Assembly: GCA_002478885.1 (NCBI GenBank)
Contig: DLKC01000027.1
Coordinates: forward strand, 133,632-197,631
DNA length: 64,000 nucleotides
Direction of reading: 5' to 3'
DNA from: Chitinophagaceae bacterium UBA7600
GTDB lineage: Bacteria > Bacteroidota > Bacteroidia > Chitinophagales > Chitinophagaceae
Shown piece by piece: positions 33,299 through 42,440 of the stretch. A model generated the notes under the pieces. It saw only the letters and a list, made by a program, of their open reading frames with translations, was not told where the DNA came from and made no database searches. Within the stretch, counting starts at the first letter, position 1; the number at the start of each line of letters is the position of its first letter. The translations under genes and the position numbers were made by a program.

Positions 33299-36235
33299 TT
33301 ATAAAAGTGCTTCGTATAAAATTTCCACAGGGTGTTTAGCCTTTTTGCCCGTCCCGTCTTTTACCTGGTGGCGGCAACTCGTTCCCGGTGCAGCGATAAT
33401 GCCATCTTCTGTATGATTGCGAACGGCAGGGAATAAAACCAATTCGCCAATCTTCATCGATAATTCGTAGTGTTCTTTTTCGTAGCCGAATGATCCCGCC
33501 ATGCCACAACATCCTGAAGGAATCGTTTCTACTTTATAGTTCTCGGGCAATGATAATATTTTTACTGTTGGCGCAATGGATGATAATGCTTTCTGCTGGC
33601 AATGCCCGTGTAGTTTTATTTGTTTCTTTTCTTTACTAAAAAGCTCTTTGGTTATATTTCCGGCATCGGTCTCCTTCGCAATAAACTCATCGATTGTGAA
33701 CACATTTTTTGAAAGTGCTTTAGCGGCTTCATATTTATCATCTTCTGCAAGGTCGATATATTCGTCGCGAAAGGTGAGTATTGCTGAAGGTTCAATACCG
33801 ATTAATGGTGTTTGTGCTGTAACAAGCGGTGCAAGCAGCGCAATGTTTTTGTTGATGATCTTTTTTGCATCGCGGATAAGGCCTTTGGATAACCAGGCCC
33901 TTGCACTTTCCTCATGTTTTGGTATCTCCACTTCAAAGCCCAGTTTTTCCAATAATAAAATGGCTTTTATGCCGATCTCCGTATCGTTGTAATTGGTAAA
34001 CTCATCGCAGAATAAATATACTTTGCGCTTTGCAATTTGCTTTTGCTGGTTGTTTGTTTCTGCTTTTCTGGTTTTATGTTTTTTATACCATGAATTTAAA
34101 GTCGTTTTGTACATGGTGGGCATGGTACGATCAACTGCAAAGCCGGATATTTTTTTGATTACTTTACTGATCGGCTTATTGGTCATGGCAAAGTTGTATA
34201 AGCCGGGCACTATTGCGCCAAGCCTTGCCGATTTATTAAAACCTGCGATCAGCTTACTTCTGAATGGAACGCCATTTGCATCATAATAGTGCTGCATAAA
34301 TTCCGCCTTCATTTTGGCCACGTCAACATTACTTGGGCATTCTGATTTGCAACCTTTACAACTCAGGCAGAGATCCATTACATCATAAATTTCTTTGTGA
34401 TCGTACCGGTTTAGTTTATCAGAGTTGGTTAGGAATTCACGCAAAATGTTCGCCCTTGCCCTTGTAGTGTCTTTTTCATTCCTGGTAGCCATAAATGACG
34501 GGCACATGGTTCCACCACTTAAATGCGTTTTGCGGCAGTCGCCACTGCCGTTGCATTGTTCGGCGTGCTGTAAAATATCCTGGTTATAAAACCGGAAGAT
34601 GCTGTCGAATTTTGGTGTTTGCTGGCCGGGAATATAGCGCAGCATGGTATCCATTGCAGGCGTATCAACTATTTTATATGGGTTAAGAATATTCTCAGGA
34701 TCCCAAGTATATTTTATGTCCCGAAGCAGCTGGTAATTTTTTTCACCTACCATTTGTTTAATAAACTCTCCACGCAGGCGACCATCACCATGTTCACCAC
34801 TTAGGGAGCCATGGTATTTTTTTACCAAAGTGGCTATTTCTTCGGCGATAATGCGGAAAAGCTGATTTCCTTCCTTTGTTTTTAAGTTAATGATCGGGCG
34901 AAGATGTATTTCCCCGCTCCCTGCATGGGCATAGTGAACTGAGTATAAATTGTGTTTCTTTAATATTTCGTTGAACTCGGCAATAAAATCCGGGAGGTCG
35001 TTAACATCAACAGCAGTGTCTTCAATAACCGGCACCGCTTTTTCGTCCCCGGGAAGATTGCTTAACAAACCAAGGCCCGCCTTGCGCAGTGTCCATATTT
35101 TTTTTGTGTCGTCGCCAAACAACAAAGGAAAGTGGTAACCCAGCCCTGCAGCCCGCATTTCTGCTTCTACTTTCTCGGCAATAGCTATTATCTCTTCCTT
35201 TGTTTCCCTGCTAAACTCAATTACCAGGATGGCGCCGGGATCACCTTGTACAAAAAAACGGTTTTTACGTTGTTCAATATTGTCTTTTGTACACTCGAGA
35301 ATATAATGGTCAATCAATTCACTCGCCGAAGGATGATATTTTAACCCTATAAGGTTGGCACGTAACGATTCATCTATGGTATTGAAATGGACACAAAGAA
35401 GCCCCGATTCTTTAGGTGGGAGCGGAACAACATTCAGTTTTATTTCTGTGAGAAAGGCCAGCGTGCCTTCAGAGCCGGCTATTAGTTTACAGAAATTAAA
35501 ATCAGGTCCACCGGCGTTAAATGGTGCCGTATCGACCAAAAGGTCAACTGCGTAACCCGTATTTCTGCGCTCAATGCTTTTTTTGGGGAACTCTTTTTTT
35601 ATCTCAATCTGATTATCGTAGTTGCTCAACAAGCTTCGTATTTTCCGGTAAATGCTGGCCTCGAGGGTTTCTCCGTCACATTTTTTATGAAAAGCTTCCA
35701 GGTCGAGCGCTTTAAATTCGGCATCGCTTCCGTCACTCAATATTGCTTTTACCTCAAGCAGGTGTTCCCGGGTGCTTCGGTAAACAACTGAGTTACTACC
35801 GCAGGAATTGTTGCCAACCATGCCTCCGATCATTGCCCTGTTGGCAGTGGAAGTTTCAGGCCCAAAAAACAAACCATGCGGTTTCAAAAACATATTCAGT
35901 TCATCCCGTATTACTCCGGGTTGCACCCGTACCCATTGCTCCTCATTGTTGAGTTCGATAATGCTGGTAAAAGTTTTTGATACGTCAACAATAATTCCCT
36001 TGCCTACAACTTGCCCTGCCAGCGAAGTTCCGGCAGTACGGGGAATAAGTGAAGTTTTCTCAGCGTGGGCAAAAGCGATGAGCTTTTTTATGTCGCCAAC
36101 AGATTTTGGCAAAGCAACAGCCAACGGCATTTCGCGATATGCTGATGCGTCCGTCGCATAAAGTGTTCTTATTGTTTGGTCGAAATAAAACTCACCTTCT
36201 AACGATGCGCCTAATTGCTGCAGTTTTTCGTTCAT
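33299..36235 (-). CDS. FAD-linked and Fe-S-binding 2-hydroxyacid dehydrogenase (YdiJ/D-lactate dehydrogenase type)
   Basis: This large 978-residue fused enzyme has three parts. The N-terminal FAD_binding_4 domain includes LIPRTAGTSLAGQVVGKGI and GMVGNNSCGSNSVVY. An FAD-oxidase C domain (SGEIHLRPIINLKTKEG; GSLSGEHGDGRLRGEFI) follows. The C-terminal half has ferredoxin-like cysteines (CNGSGDC...GTMCPS; DLCLSCKGCKSECPSNVD) and CCG-type segments (LHGHCQQKAL; PSGCCGMAGSFGYE). Such proteins oxidise D-2-hydroxyacids such as D-lactate or 2-hydroxyglutarate and pass electrons to the membrane pool. The substrate cannot be read. A TAAATTTG box lies 30 nt upstream (36266-36273). Confidence 0.92.
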   Translation of the reverse strand: MNEKLQQLGASLEGEFYFDQTIRTLYATDASAYREMPLAVALPKSVGDIKKLIAFAHAEKTSLIPRTAGTSLAGQVVGKGIIVDVSKTFTSIIELNNEEQWVRVQPGVIRDELNMFLKPHGLFFGPETSTANRAMIGGMVGNNSCGSNSVVYRSTREHLLEVKAILSDGSDAEFKALDLEAFHKKCDGETLEASIYRKIRSLLSNYDNQIEIKKEFPKKSIERRNTGYAVDLLVDTAPFNAGGPDFNFCKLIAGSEGTLAFLTEIKLNVVPLPPKESGLLCVHFNTIDESLRANLIGLKYHPSASELIDHYILECTKDNIEQRKNRFFVQGDPGAILVIEFSRETKEEIIAIAEKVEAEMRAAGLGYHFPLLFGDDTKKIWTLRKAGLGLLSNLPGDEKAVPVIEDTAVDVNDLPDFIAEFNEILKKHNLYSVHYAHAGSGEIHLRPIINLKTKEGNQLFRIIAEEIATLVKKYHGSLSGEHGDGRLRGEFIKQMVGEKNYQLLRDIKYTWDPENILNPYKIVDTPAMDTMLRYIPGQQTPKFDSIFRFYNQDILQHAEQCNGSGDCRKTHLSGGTMCPSFMATRNEKDTTRARANILREFLTNSDKLNRYDHKEIYDVMDLCLSCKGCKSECPSNVDVAKMKAEFMQHYYDANGVPFRSKLIAGFNKSARLGAIVPGLYNFAMTNKPISKVIKKISGFAVDRTMPTMYKTTLNSWYKKHKTRKAETNNQQKQIAKRKVYLFCDEFTNYNDTEIGIKAILLLEKLGFEVEIPKHEESARAWLSKGLIRDAKKIINKNIALLAPLVTAQTPLIGIEPSAILTFRDEYIDLAEDDKYEAAKALSKNVFTIDEFIAKETDAGNITKELFSKEKKQIKLHGHCQQKALSSIAPTVKILSLPENYKVETIPSGCCGMAGSFGYEKEHYELSMKIGELVLFPAVRNHTEDGIIAAPGTSCRHQVKDGTGKKAKHPVEILYEALL

Positions 36236-36265
36236 TGTTGCTCACTTTACAAATTGGCAGGCGTG

Positions 36266-36273
36266 CAAATTTA
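36266..36273 (-). promoter_or_regulatory. -7 box for the FAD/Fe-S dehydrogenase gene
   Basis: On the minus strand TAAATTTG ends 30 nt before the ATG. Confidence 0.4.
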
Positions 36274-36393
36274 AGTCCTTGAAAGCTTGAAATGACTAAT
36301 ATATTTTGCTAATGGCCGTCAGTTTTCCTGAAGGATTGCGGTGATAGTGTTTCTGGTTTTGGGGCACGGCTTTAGCAACACTGTTCGTCACCT

Positions 36394-36589
36394 GTTGCGT
36401 CGCACTCTTTTGCTGTAGTGCTTTTGGCGGCGGACCCCGAGCTTCGGACGGCAAATCAAAAACCGGGTTTGGCACGTAAGGCGAATGAAATTACTATGTC
36501 ACGTCTATTGTCCAAATCAGGTTTTGTAGAATCGGGTGGCATTTTGCTCTGCTCGATAAAGACCCTAAAGTACAAGAGTGCGACGCAAG
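36394..36589. repeat. Inverted-repeat pair 6 (arms 36394-36413 and 36570-36589)
   Basis: GTTGCGTCGCACTCTTTTGC faces GTACAAGAGTGCGACGCAAG, both GAG variant, in a divergent gap. The 196-bp span is longer than usual. The right flank AGACGGTGCTACGGAGTGCG then AAGCCG matches the flanks at 28187 and 32047. Confidence 0.88.
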
Positions 36590-36696
36590 AGACGGTGCTA
36601 CGGAGTGCGAAAGCCGATGAAAAAAAGTATTTATTCGCTTGTTCGCCTGGCTGTTTAAAAAGGAAAATGAAAATCGCGAATAGCAATGTATTTTAT

Positions 36697-36704
36697 TAAT
36701 TTTG
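36697..36704 (+). promoter_or_regulatory. -7 box for uppS
   Basis: TAATTTTG ends 19 nt before the ATG. No clear -33 element. Confidence 0.45.
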
Positions 36705-36723
36705 CCATCCTTAACAAGCAACA

Positions 36724-37485
36724 ATGCAGGATTTGCTGGATAAAATTGATAAATCACGTATGCCGAGGCACGTTGCCATAATCATGGATGGCAATGGCCG
36801 TTGGGCAAAAGAAAAGGGCCAGGACCGTTTGTACGGCCATTTTCATGGCGTGGAAAGTGTTCGGGATATTGTGGAGGGGGCCGGTGAGTTGGGCATCGAA
36901 TATCTTACACTTTATGCCTTTAGCACCGAAAATTGGGACAGGCCTGTGTATGAAGTAACCGGTTTAATGGAATTGCTTGTTGATACCATAAAAAAAGAAG
37001 CGCCTGACCTGAAGAAGAACAATATCAGGCTTCACGTGATCGGCGACATAAAGATGCTCCCGGAACATGCGAGAAATGAGTTGGTTGAAGTGATGGAAGA
37101 CATGAAAAATAATACTGGCATGAGCCTGATTATGGCACTGAGCTACAGCAGCAGGTGGGAATTGGTTAATGCGGTTAAGAATATCGCGATCGACGTAAAA
37201 GCTGGTAAAATTGATCCTGCTTCAATTACCCAGGATACGTTGCAGGCTTATCTTACCACAAGCGCATTCCCCGACCCCGAACTGATGATAAGAACAAGCG
37301 GCGAATACCGCATAAGCAATTTTTTACTTTACCAGCTTGCGTATGCTGAACTGTATTTTACCAACGTTAGATGGCCGGACTTTAGAAAAGAGAATCTTTA
37401 CGAGGCAATACTTGATTATCAATCGAGAGAGAGACGCTTCGGTAAGATCAGCGAGCAGGTGAAAGCGGAAGAACTTGCCCATTAA
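36724..37485 (+). CDS. uppS: Isoprenyl transferase (undecaprenyl diphosphate synthase)
   Basis: The 253-residue cis-prenyltransferase builds the undecaprenyl carrier for peptidoglycan and surface glycans from farnesyl and isopentenyl diphosphate. Diagnostic blocks are HVAIIMDGNGRWAKEKG (catalytic Asp), GHFHGVESVRDIVEGAGELG, LTLYAFSTENWDRP, IMALSYSSRWELVNAVK, DPELMIRTSGEYRISNFLL and LAYAELYFTNVRWPDF. Length and motif order are normal. It heads the probable operon uppS-bamA-skp-skp, a well-known arrangement in Bacteroidota; the gap to bamA is 130 bp. Confidence 0.97.
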   Translation: MQDLLDKIDKSRMPRHVAIIMDGNGRWAKEKGQDRLYGHFHGVESVRDIVEGAGELGIEYLTLYAFSTENWDRPVYEVTGLMELLVDTIKKEAPDLKKNNIRLHVIGDIKMLPEHARNELVEVMEDMKNNTGMSLIMALSYSSRWELVNAVKNIAIDVKAGKIDPASITQDTLQAYLTTSAFPDPELMIRTSGEYRISNFLLYQLAYAELYFTNVRWPDFRKENLYEAILDYQSRERRFGKISEQVKAEELAH

Positions 37486-37615
37486 TATTCAATAACAACG
37501 GTTTGTTTTAACAAACAGTTTTGACACTATTCTGATTAATCCCGTTAATTTGCCCAACTTAAAATTAAAGCAACTGTAGCAGGGCGGATAAACAATCCTG
37601 CAGGTGCCCTCAAAT

Positions 37616-40384
37616 ATGAACCGGATGCAACGATTCAACCGACTTTTTATACTGTGTTTCTTTCTAGGTTTCATGAGCTTTGTTGCAAAAGCCCAGGTAC
37701 CCCTTGCTAACAATACAGATACAACCGTAGAACCTGTTACCTCACTTGATGCTGATCTGCTAAATATTTTTAACCAGAAAATTCCCCAGAAATATAAGAT
37801 TGCCAGTATAAAAGTAGCGGGCAATAAATATTTTGATGAGGCATTGCTGCTCTCTGTTGCCGGCCTGAATGTTGGAGATGAAATAACTATTCCCGGGGGT
37901 GATAATTTTTCGAAAGCCATTAACAAATTGTGGGCTCAAAACTATTTTAGTGATGTGGCCATTTACATAGTTAAACTGGACGGCAATAATATTAACCTGG
38001 AGATAAATGTGCAGGAAAGACCACGGTTGTCGAAATATTTTTTTAAGAACATTACTAAGAGTGAATCTGAAGATCTTGGACCAAAAACCGGGCTAGTTGT
38101 AGGAAGGGTGGTGACGGAAAACATGAAGATTAACGCGATGGACGCCATTAGTAAATTTTATTTTGAAAAAGGTTTTAGAAATGTAAAAACAACAATCGAT
38201 CTCAAAAAGGACACTGCTTTTGATAATTCAGTTACACTTACCTTCTACGTCAATAAGGGAACCAAGGTTAAAATAAACCAGATTAATTTTGTCGATAACA
38301 CCGTGAACGAGCAGAAACTGAAAAAGCAGTTGAAAGGCACAAAAGAAATGACCAGGCTAACACTTCACCCCACTGCCGATACGGGCGGGTTCGCGAATCC
38401 TACTCATTATACTTTTGGCGACTATCTTTCTGACAAAGGATATTTAACATTTAGCAAGACAAAGCGCGTTCTCGACCCATATATACGTATGAACCTTTTC
38501 TCATCGGCCAAATTCAGTGAGAAAAAATATGAAGAGGATAAAGAAAAACTACTTGGATATTACAATTCATTAGGGTTTCGGGATGCTAATATTGTGAAAG
38601 ACACGCAGTATTACAATTCCAAAGGGAACATGAACATAGATATAAAAGTGGATGAAGGGCATAAATATTATTTTGGCAATATAACCTGGAGAGGCAATAC
38701 AAAGTATCCCGATTCACTATTAACTGTTATTCTCGCCATTAAAAGAGGCGACACTTATAATCTCGATTTGCTTAACAAAAAACTGGGCAAATCTATTTCT
38801 CCGGAAGGCGGTGACATAAGCGGGTTGTACATGGATGACGGTTATTTGTTTTTCCGAGTTGACCCGGTTGAGACTGCTGTTTATAATGATACAATCGATT
38901 TCGAAATTCGGATTACCGAAGGTCCGCAGGCAACTTTTAAAAATATTCGTATTACCGGTAACGATAGAACGAAAGACTACGTAATCAGACGAGAATTGCG
39001 AACCTTGCCCGGCGAAAAATTCAGTAGAACTGATGTGATCAGATCACAAAGGGAAATCGCTAACCTGGGATATTTTGACCAGGAAAAAATAAATCCAAAC
39101 ATTGTCCCTAACCCTGACGATGGAACTGTTGATGTAACCTGGCAAGTAGCAGAAAAATCCAGTGACCAGCTGGAACTGAGTGCTGGTTTCGGGGGAGGTA
39201 TAGGGCTTACGGGAACGGTGGGCGTTTCATTCAATAATTTTTCTGTAAAGAATATCTTCCACAAAGAAGCTTGGGACCCGTTACCTGTCGGCGACGGGCA
39301 GAAATTAAGTCTTCGTATTCAGAGTAACGGACGTGCTTATCGTTCTTATAATGTTTCTTTTACTGAACCTTGGTTAGGAGGTAAGAAGCGCAATGCTTTT
39401 ACAGTAAGTTTATATAGTACAAAATTTGCAAACGCATATAATCCTTACACGGGCCAATATGAGAAACTTGCAGCCGATACTTCCAACTTTAGGACGGTTG
39501 GTTTTTCCATCGGATTACAAAAGCAGTTAAAATGGCCCGACGATTATTTTTCATTTGGAGTATCACTTAACCTTGCCCAGTACAGACTTACCAATTACTA
39601 TATAAGCCCTACAAGTTTACCAGGTTACAATAATGGGTACTCAAACAATCTGAATGTACGTTTTACCTTGGCCCGATATTCTTTAGATCAACAGATATTT
39701 CCGAGGTCGGGGTCTAATTTCTCCCTCTCTTTGGCAATTACCCCGCCATATTCATTGATTGATCCCAACATCATCTATAACGAGAATCCTTGGAAGTGGG
39801 TGGAATATCATAAATGGCGTTTTACAGGTGAATGGTATGTGCCAATCGGCAAACCGGCTGGTGCAGACAGAAATCGCCAATTTGTAATGAAGCTTGCAGC
39901 CAAATTTGGATACCTAGGCAAATTCAGAAATTCTCTTGATGTTTCTCCATTCGAACGATTCCAGGTTGGCGATGCTGGCATAAGTAATAGCTATGCATTG
40001 TTGGGATATGACATCGTCGCACATCGCGGATACCCGGTATATCAAACTTCTGATCCGCGAGTCAATCCTGATCAGCAAGGCGCTTCCGAATATTTCACCA
40101 TATTCAATAAATATACTCTTGAAATGCGTTATCCTTTTAGCACGGCTTCAAGCAGTACTATATATGGGCTAACTTTCTTTGAGGCAGCAAATGGCTGGTA
40201 TTCATTTAAAGATTACAATCCATTCCAACTACGCAGATCGGTTGGTGTAGGTGTTAGATTCTTTTTGCCGATGTTCGGATTGCTTGGATTTGATTATGGT
40301 ATAGGACTAGACAGGTACACGCAAGGTAGTTCGCTTAAAAATGCAGCAAGGTTTACATTTATGTTGGGTTTTGAACCTGATTGA
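37616..40384 (+). CDS. bamA: Outer membrane protein assembly factor BamA
   Basis: The roughly 922-residue Omp85 protein inserts beta-barrel proteins into the outer membrane. A signal peptide (FILCFFLGFMSFVAKAQ) is followed by POTRA domains (IASIKVAGNKYFDEALLLSV; YYFGNITWRGNTKYPDSLL; FKNIRITGNDRTKDYVIRRE) and a 16-stranded-type barrel from about residue 500 (LELSAGFGGGIGLTGTVGVS), with the Omp85 loop-6-like motif near VGVGVRFFLPMFGLLGFDYG. It ends LGFEPD rather than in an aromatic residue. ATG 37616 is preferred over a GTG four codons upstream. It is followed by two periplasmic chaperone genes. Confidence 0.96.
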   Translation: MNRMQRFNRLFILCFFLGFMSFVAKAQVPLANNTDTTVEPVTSLDADLLNIFNQKIPQKYKIASIKVAGNKYFDEALLLSVAGLNVGDEITIPGGDNFSKAINKLWAQNYFSDVAIYIVKLDGNNINLEINVQERPRLSKYFFKNITKSESEDLGPKTGLVVGRVVTENMKINAMDAISKFYFEKGFRNVKTTIDLKKDTAFDNSVTLTFYVNKGTKVKINQINFVDNTVNEQKLKKQLKGTKEMTRLTLHPTADTGGFANPTHYTFGDYLSDKGYLTFSKTKRVLDPYIRMNLFSSAKFSEKKYEEDKEKLLGYYNSLGFRDANIVKDTQYYNSKGNMNIDIKVDEGHKYYFGNITWRGNTKYPDSLLTVILAIKRGDTYNLDLLNKKLGKSISPEGGDISGLYMDDGYLFFRVDPVETAVYNDTIDFEIRITEGPQATFKNIRITGNDRTKDYVIRRELRTLPGEKFSRTDVIRSQREIANLGYFDQEKINPNIVPNPDDGTVDVTWQVAEKSSDQLELSAGFGGGIGLTGTVGVSFNNFSVKNIFHKEAWDPLPVGDGQKLSLRIQSNGRAYRSYNVSFTEPWLGGKKRNAFTVSLYSTKFANAYNPYTGQYEKLAADTSNFRTVGFSIGLQKQLKWPDDYFSFGVSLNLAQYRLTNYYISPTSLPGYNNGYSNNLNVRFTLARYSLDQQIFPRSGSNFSLSLAITPPYSLIDPNIIYNENPWKWVEYHKWRFTGEWYVPIGKPAGADRNRQFVMKLAAKFGYLGKFRNSLDVSPFERFQVGDAGISNSYALLGYDIVAHRGYPVYQTSDPRVNPDQQGASEYFTIFNKYTLEMRYPFSTASSSTIYGLTFFEAANGWYSFKDYNPFQLRRSVGVGVRFFLPMFGLLGFDYGIGLDRYTQGSSLKNAARFTFMLGFEPD

Positions 40385-40431
40385 TGATGATAACGTTCTA
40401 AACATTACTATTTCATTATTAAATTGCCGGT

Positions 40432-40944
40432 ATGAAAAAAGTCTTTGTATTATCACTTTCAATGATGCTTTTGGCGTTTACATCAATTGCACAACGATAT
40501 GCAATCATCGACACTAAATACATTCTTGGGAAAATACCCGAATATGTCGATGCCGATAAAAAGCTACAGGCTGTAAGCGAGCAATGGCAGAAGGAAATTG
40601 ATGATAGGCAGGCAGCGTTAGATAAAATGTATAAAGACTACGATGCTGAACAGTTTATGCTTAGTGACGAATTAAAGAAGAAAAGAGAAGACGAACTCTT
40701 TAATAAAGAGAAGGAGTTACGCGATCTGCAAAAAAAGCGTTTTGGCTATCAGGGTGACCTTTTTAAAGAAAGGGAGAAACTCGTAAAGCCTATACAGGAT
40801 AAACTTTATAATGCTGTTCAAAAAATTGCCGTAGCCCGTGGGTACGATTTTGTGCTTGATAAAAGTGAAGGAATTACTGTTATATTTGCCGACCCCAAAT
40901 TGGACAAGAGCGACGATGTATTAAGAGAGTTGGGGATTAAATAA
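40432..40944 (+). CDS. OmpH/Skp-family periplasmic chaperone (first copy)
   Basis: The 170-residue protein has a signal peptide (MKKVFVLSLSMMLLAFTSIAQ) and then the Skp/OmpH pattern: a short beta strand (YAIIDTKYILGKIPEY), a long charged coiled coil (roughly residues 40-120, rich in Lys/Glu/Asp) and a return segment (AVQKIAVARGYDFVLDKSEG). Skp-type chaperones hold unfolded outer-membrane proteins and hand them to BamA, which is encoded 47 bp upstream. The paralogous second copy follows after 42 bp. Confidence 0.93.
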   Translation: MKKVFVLSLSMMLLAFTSIAQRYAIIDTKYILGKIPEYVDADKKLQAVSEQWQKEIDDRQAALDKMYKDYDAEQFMLSDELKKKREDELFNKEKELRDLQKKRFGYQGDLFKEREKLVKPIQDKLYNAVQKIAVARGYDFVLDKSEGITVIFADPKLDKSDDVLRELGIK

Positions 40945-40986
40945 AAGCGTTACAAAATCACAATCAATAAATCAATTAAACAAAAA

Positions 40987-41619
40987 ATGAAAAAAGTTTT
41001 CTTCTCTGTACTTGCAATCATCGCTTTACTCTGTAGCAATGAGGCTTCACAGGCGCAGCAGTTTAAGGTGGCAGTTTTCGATCTGGATGTTATGGTACAG
41101 GCAATGCCAGGTTACAGAAGTGTTGACAGCATGCTTCAGATTTATGAAAAAGACTCTTTGGGTGCCGAATACGAAGTTTATCAAACTGAATATCAACGCC
41201 TCGATAGTACCTACAAAGCTGACTCTGCTTTGGTCGCACAAGGAAAAAAATCAAAGGCATTACTCGATTATACAGCGGGCGAACGCCAAAAAATGGGAAT
41301 GAATCTCGTTTACTGGCAGCAAATTGCACAGCAGAAATCTGAAAATAAAAGAGGGCAACTCGCGCAGCCGCTATATGAGCAGGTTGCTAATGCGTATAAA
41401 AAAGTACTCGATGCCAGAAAATATTCATTAATTCTTAAGCCACAGACTTATGAACTCGGATTCCCAATCGATAATCTGTTCATTTCTGTCGCAAAGGAAT
41501 TAAAACTCACAGAATTGCCGCAGCAGTTATTATATCTTGGCGATGACCCTGATGCCGCTAAAACTGCTCCCCCTGCCGGTACAAAACCACCTGCAGGTGG
41601 TGCAAAAAAGCCCAATTAA
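40987..41619 (+). CDS. OmpH/Skp-family periplasmic chaperone (second copy)
   Basis: The 210-residue paralog of the preceding gene has a signal peptide (MKKVFFSVLAIIALLCSNEASQAQ), a strand KVAVFDLDVMVQAMPGY, a helical middle and the return segment VANAYKKVLDARKYSLILKP. It differs by a longer C-terminus with a Pro/Ala/Gly/Lys-rich tail (TAPPAGTKPPAGGAKKPN), probably disordered. The pair suggests divided labour in outer-membrane protein folding. A strong terminator lies 19 bp after the stop and ends the uppS-bamA-skp-skp unit. Confidence 0.92.
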   Translation: MKKVFFSVLAIIALLCSNEASQAQQFKVAVFDLDVMVQAMPGYRSVDSMLQIYEKDSLGAEYEVYQTEYQRLDSTYKADSALVAQGKKSKALLDYTAGERQKMGMNLVYWQQIAQQKSENKRGQLAQPLYEQVANAYKKVLDARKYSLILKPQTYELGFPIDNLFISVAKELKLTELPQQLLYLGDDPDAAKTAPPAGTKPPAGGAKKPN

Positions 41620-41638
41620 ACAAGTTGTTTAGATAGAC

Positions 41639-41676
41639 AAAAGCCGCAATAGTTTTATTGCGGCTTTTTTTTTTTC
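41639..41676 (+). terminator. Intrinsic terminator of the uppS-bamA-skp-skp unit
   Basis: A 13-bp perfect stem AAAAGCCGCAATA/TATTGCGGCTTTT with loop GTTT is followed by about a dozen Ts. Confidence 0.93.
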
Positions 41677-41691
41677 TGCGGCAATACTTTT

Positions 41692-41711
41692 GGCATCGCT
41701 TGTTGCCACGC
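41692..41711. repeat. Degenerate repeat arm
   Basis: GGCATCGCTTGTTGCCACGC keeps the outer GGCATCG and the start of the core but has lost the CGTCGCAC centre. It lies 72 bp after the second skp gene, beyond its terminator. Confidence 0.45.
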
Positions 41712-41803
41712 TCGGTTCATGGTTCCATTTTTATAGCGCCTGGGGGAACAGCCGATTCCACCGACACCAAATAGCTATCAAAAATGTCAACGATAGCTAT
41801 GTA

Positions 41804-42181
41804 CTAACTCAAACACTTAAATATTTTTTCGTAAAATGTATCCGGGTGAAAAGGCTTTGGAATACTATCTGTAAACCCATTGTCCAATAATATTGTCTGC
41901 ATTTCTTTGTCAAGAAAATAAGCTGTAAATGCAATTACAGGAAGTTTCAAATGTTGCTCTCTTATTTTTTTAAGTGTACGGTAACCATCCATTTCAGGCA
42001 TTTCGAGGTCCATCAGGACAAGGTCCGTATTCTTATTTGAGGCAAGTTTTTTTAAAGCATCCAATCCGTTAAAAGCTTTTACAATACGGGCTTTTTTTTG
42101 TTCCAGGATTTTAACAGCGATAATCATATTAATGGGATCATCCTCAGCAACGAGAATGGTTTTCTCAGAAAGGTCTGTCAT
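41804..42181 (-). CDS. Single-domain (CheY-like) response regulator
   Basis: The 125-residue REC domain has no output domain. ILVAEDDPINMIIAVKIL carries the acidic pair (Asp14, Asp15), LVLMDLEMPEMDGY the phospho-accepting Asp58, VIAFTA the switch Thr86 and IPKPF the conserved Lys109. The MIAVKILE-type first helix resembles receiver domains found at the ends of hybrid kinases. Such proteins act by protein-protein contact or as phosphorelay intermediates. No kinase lies nearby; the propeller sensor 23 kb away lacks a phospho-accepting His, so it is not an obvious partner. Confidence 0.95.
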   Translation of the reverse strand: MTDLSEKTILVAEDDPINMIIAVKILEQKKARIVKAFNGLDALKKLASNKNTDLVLMDLEMPEMDGYRTLKKIREQHLKLPVIAFTAYFLDKEMQTILLDNGFTDSIPKPFHPDTFYEKIFKCLS

Positions 42182-42387
42182 CTTAAGGGATATTGGTTTA
42201 GGTAAATTGATTTGGTAAAATAACTACAGTTTAATTAAATTATCAATCATTTGCGGGTTAATTTATAGCCCAAAGCAACATCAATTTCAATCTGTTTCCT
42301 CGATATGTGGAAGCTAGTAACAGCTTTGGCAACCACACACATGCCCTTGCCTATTATGTGGTAACCTTAAGCAACCTATAAAAATAA

Positions 42388-42413
42388 AAAGCCATTGCTA
42401 AAAGCAATGACTT
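42388..42413 (-). terminator. recA terminator
   Basis: Reading the minus strand, the stem GTCATTGCT/AGCAATGGC (with one G-U pair) is followed by TTTTTATTTTTATAGG, about 28 bp after the recA stop. Confidence 0.75.
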
Positions 42414-42440
42414 TACTTACTAACCCCCCTCACCAATATT

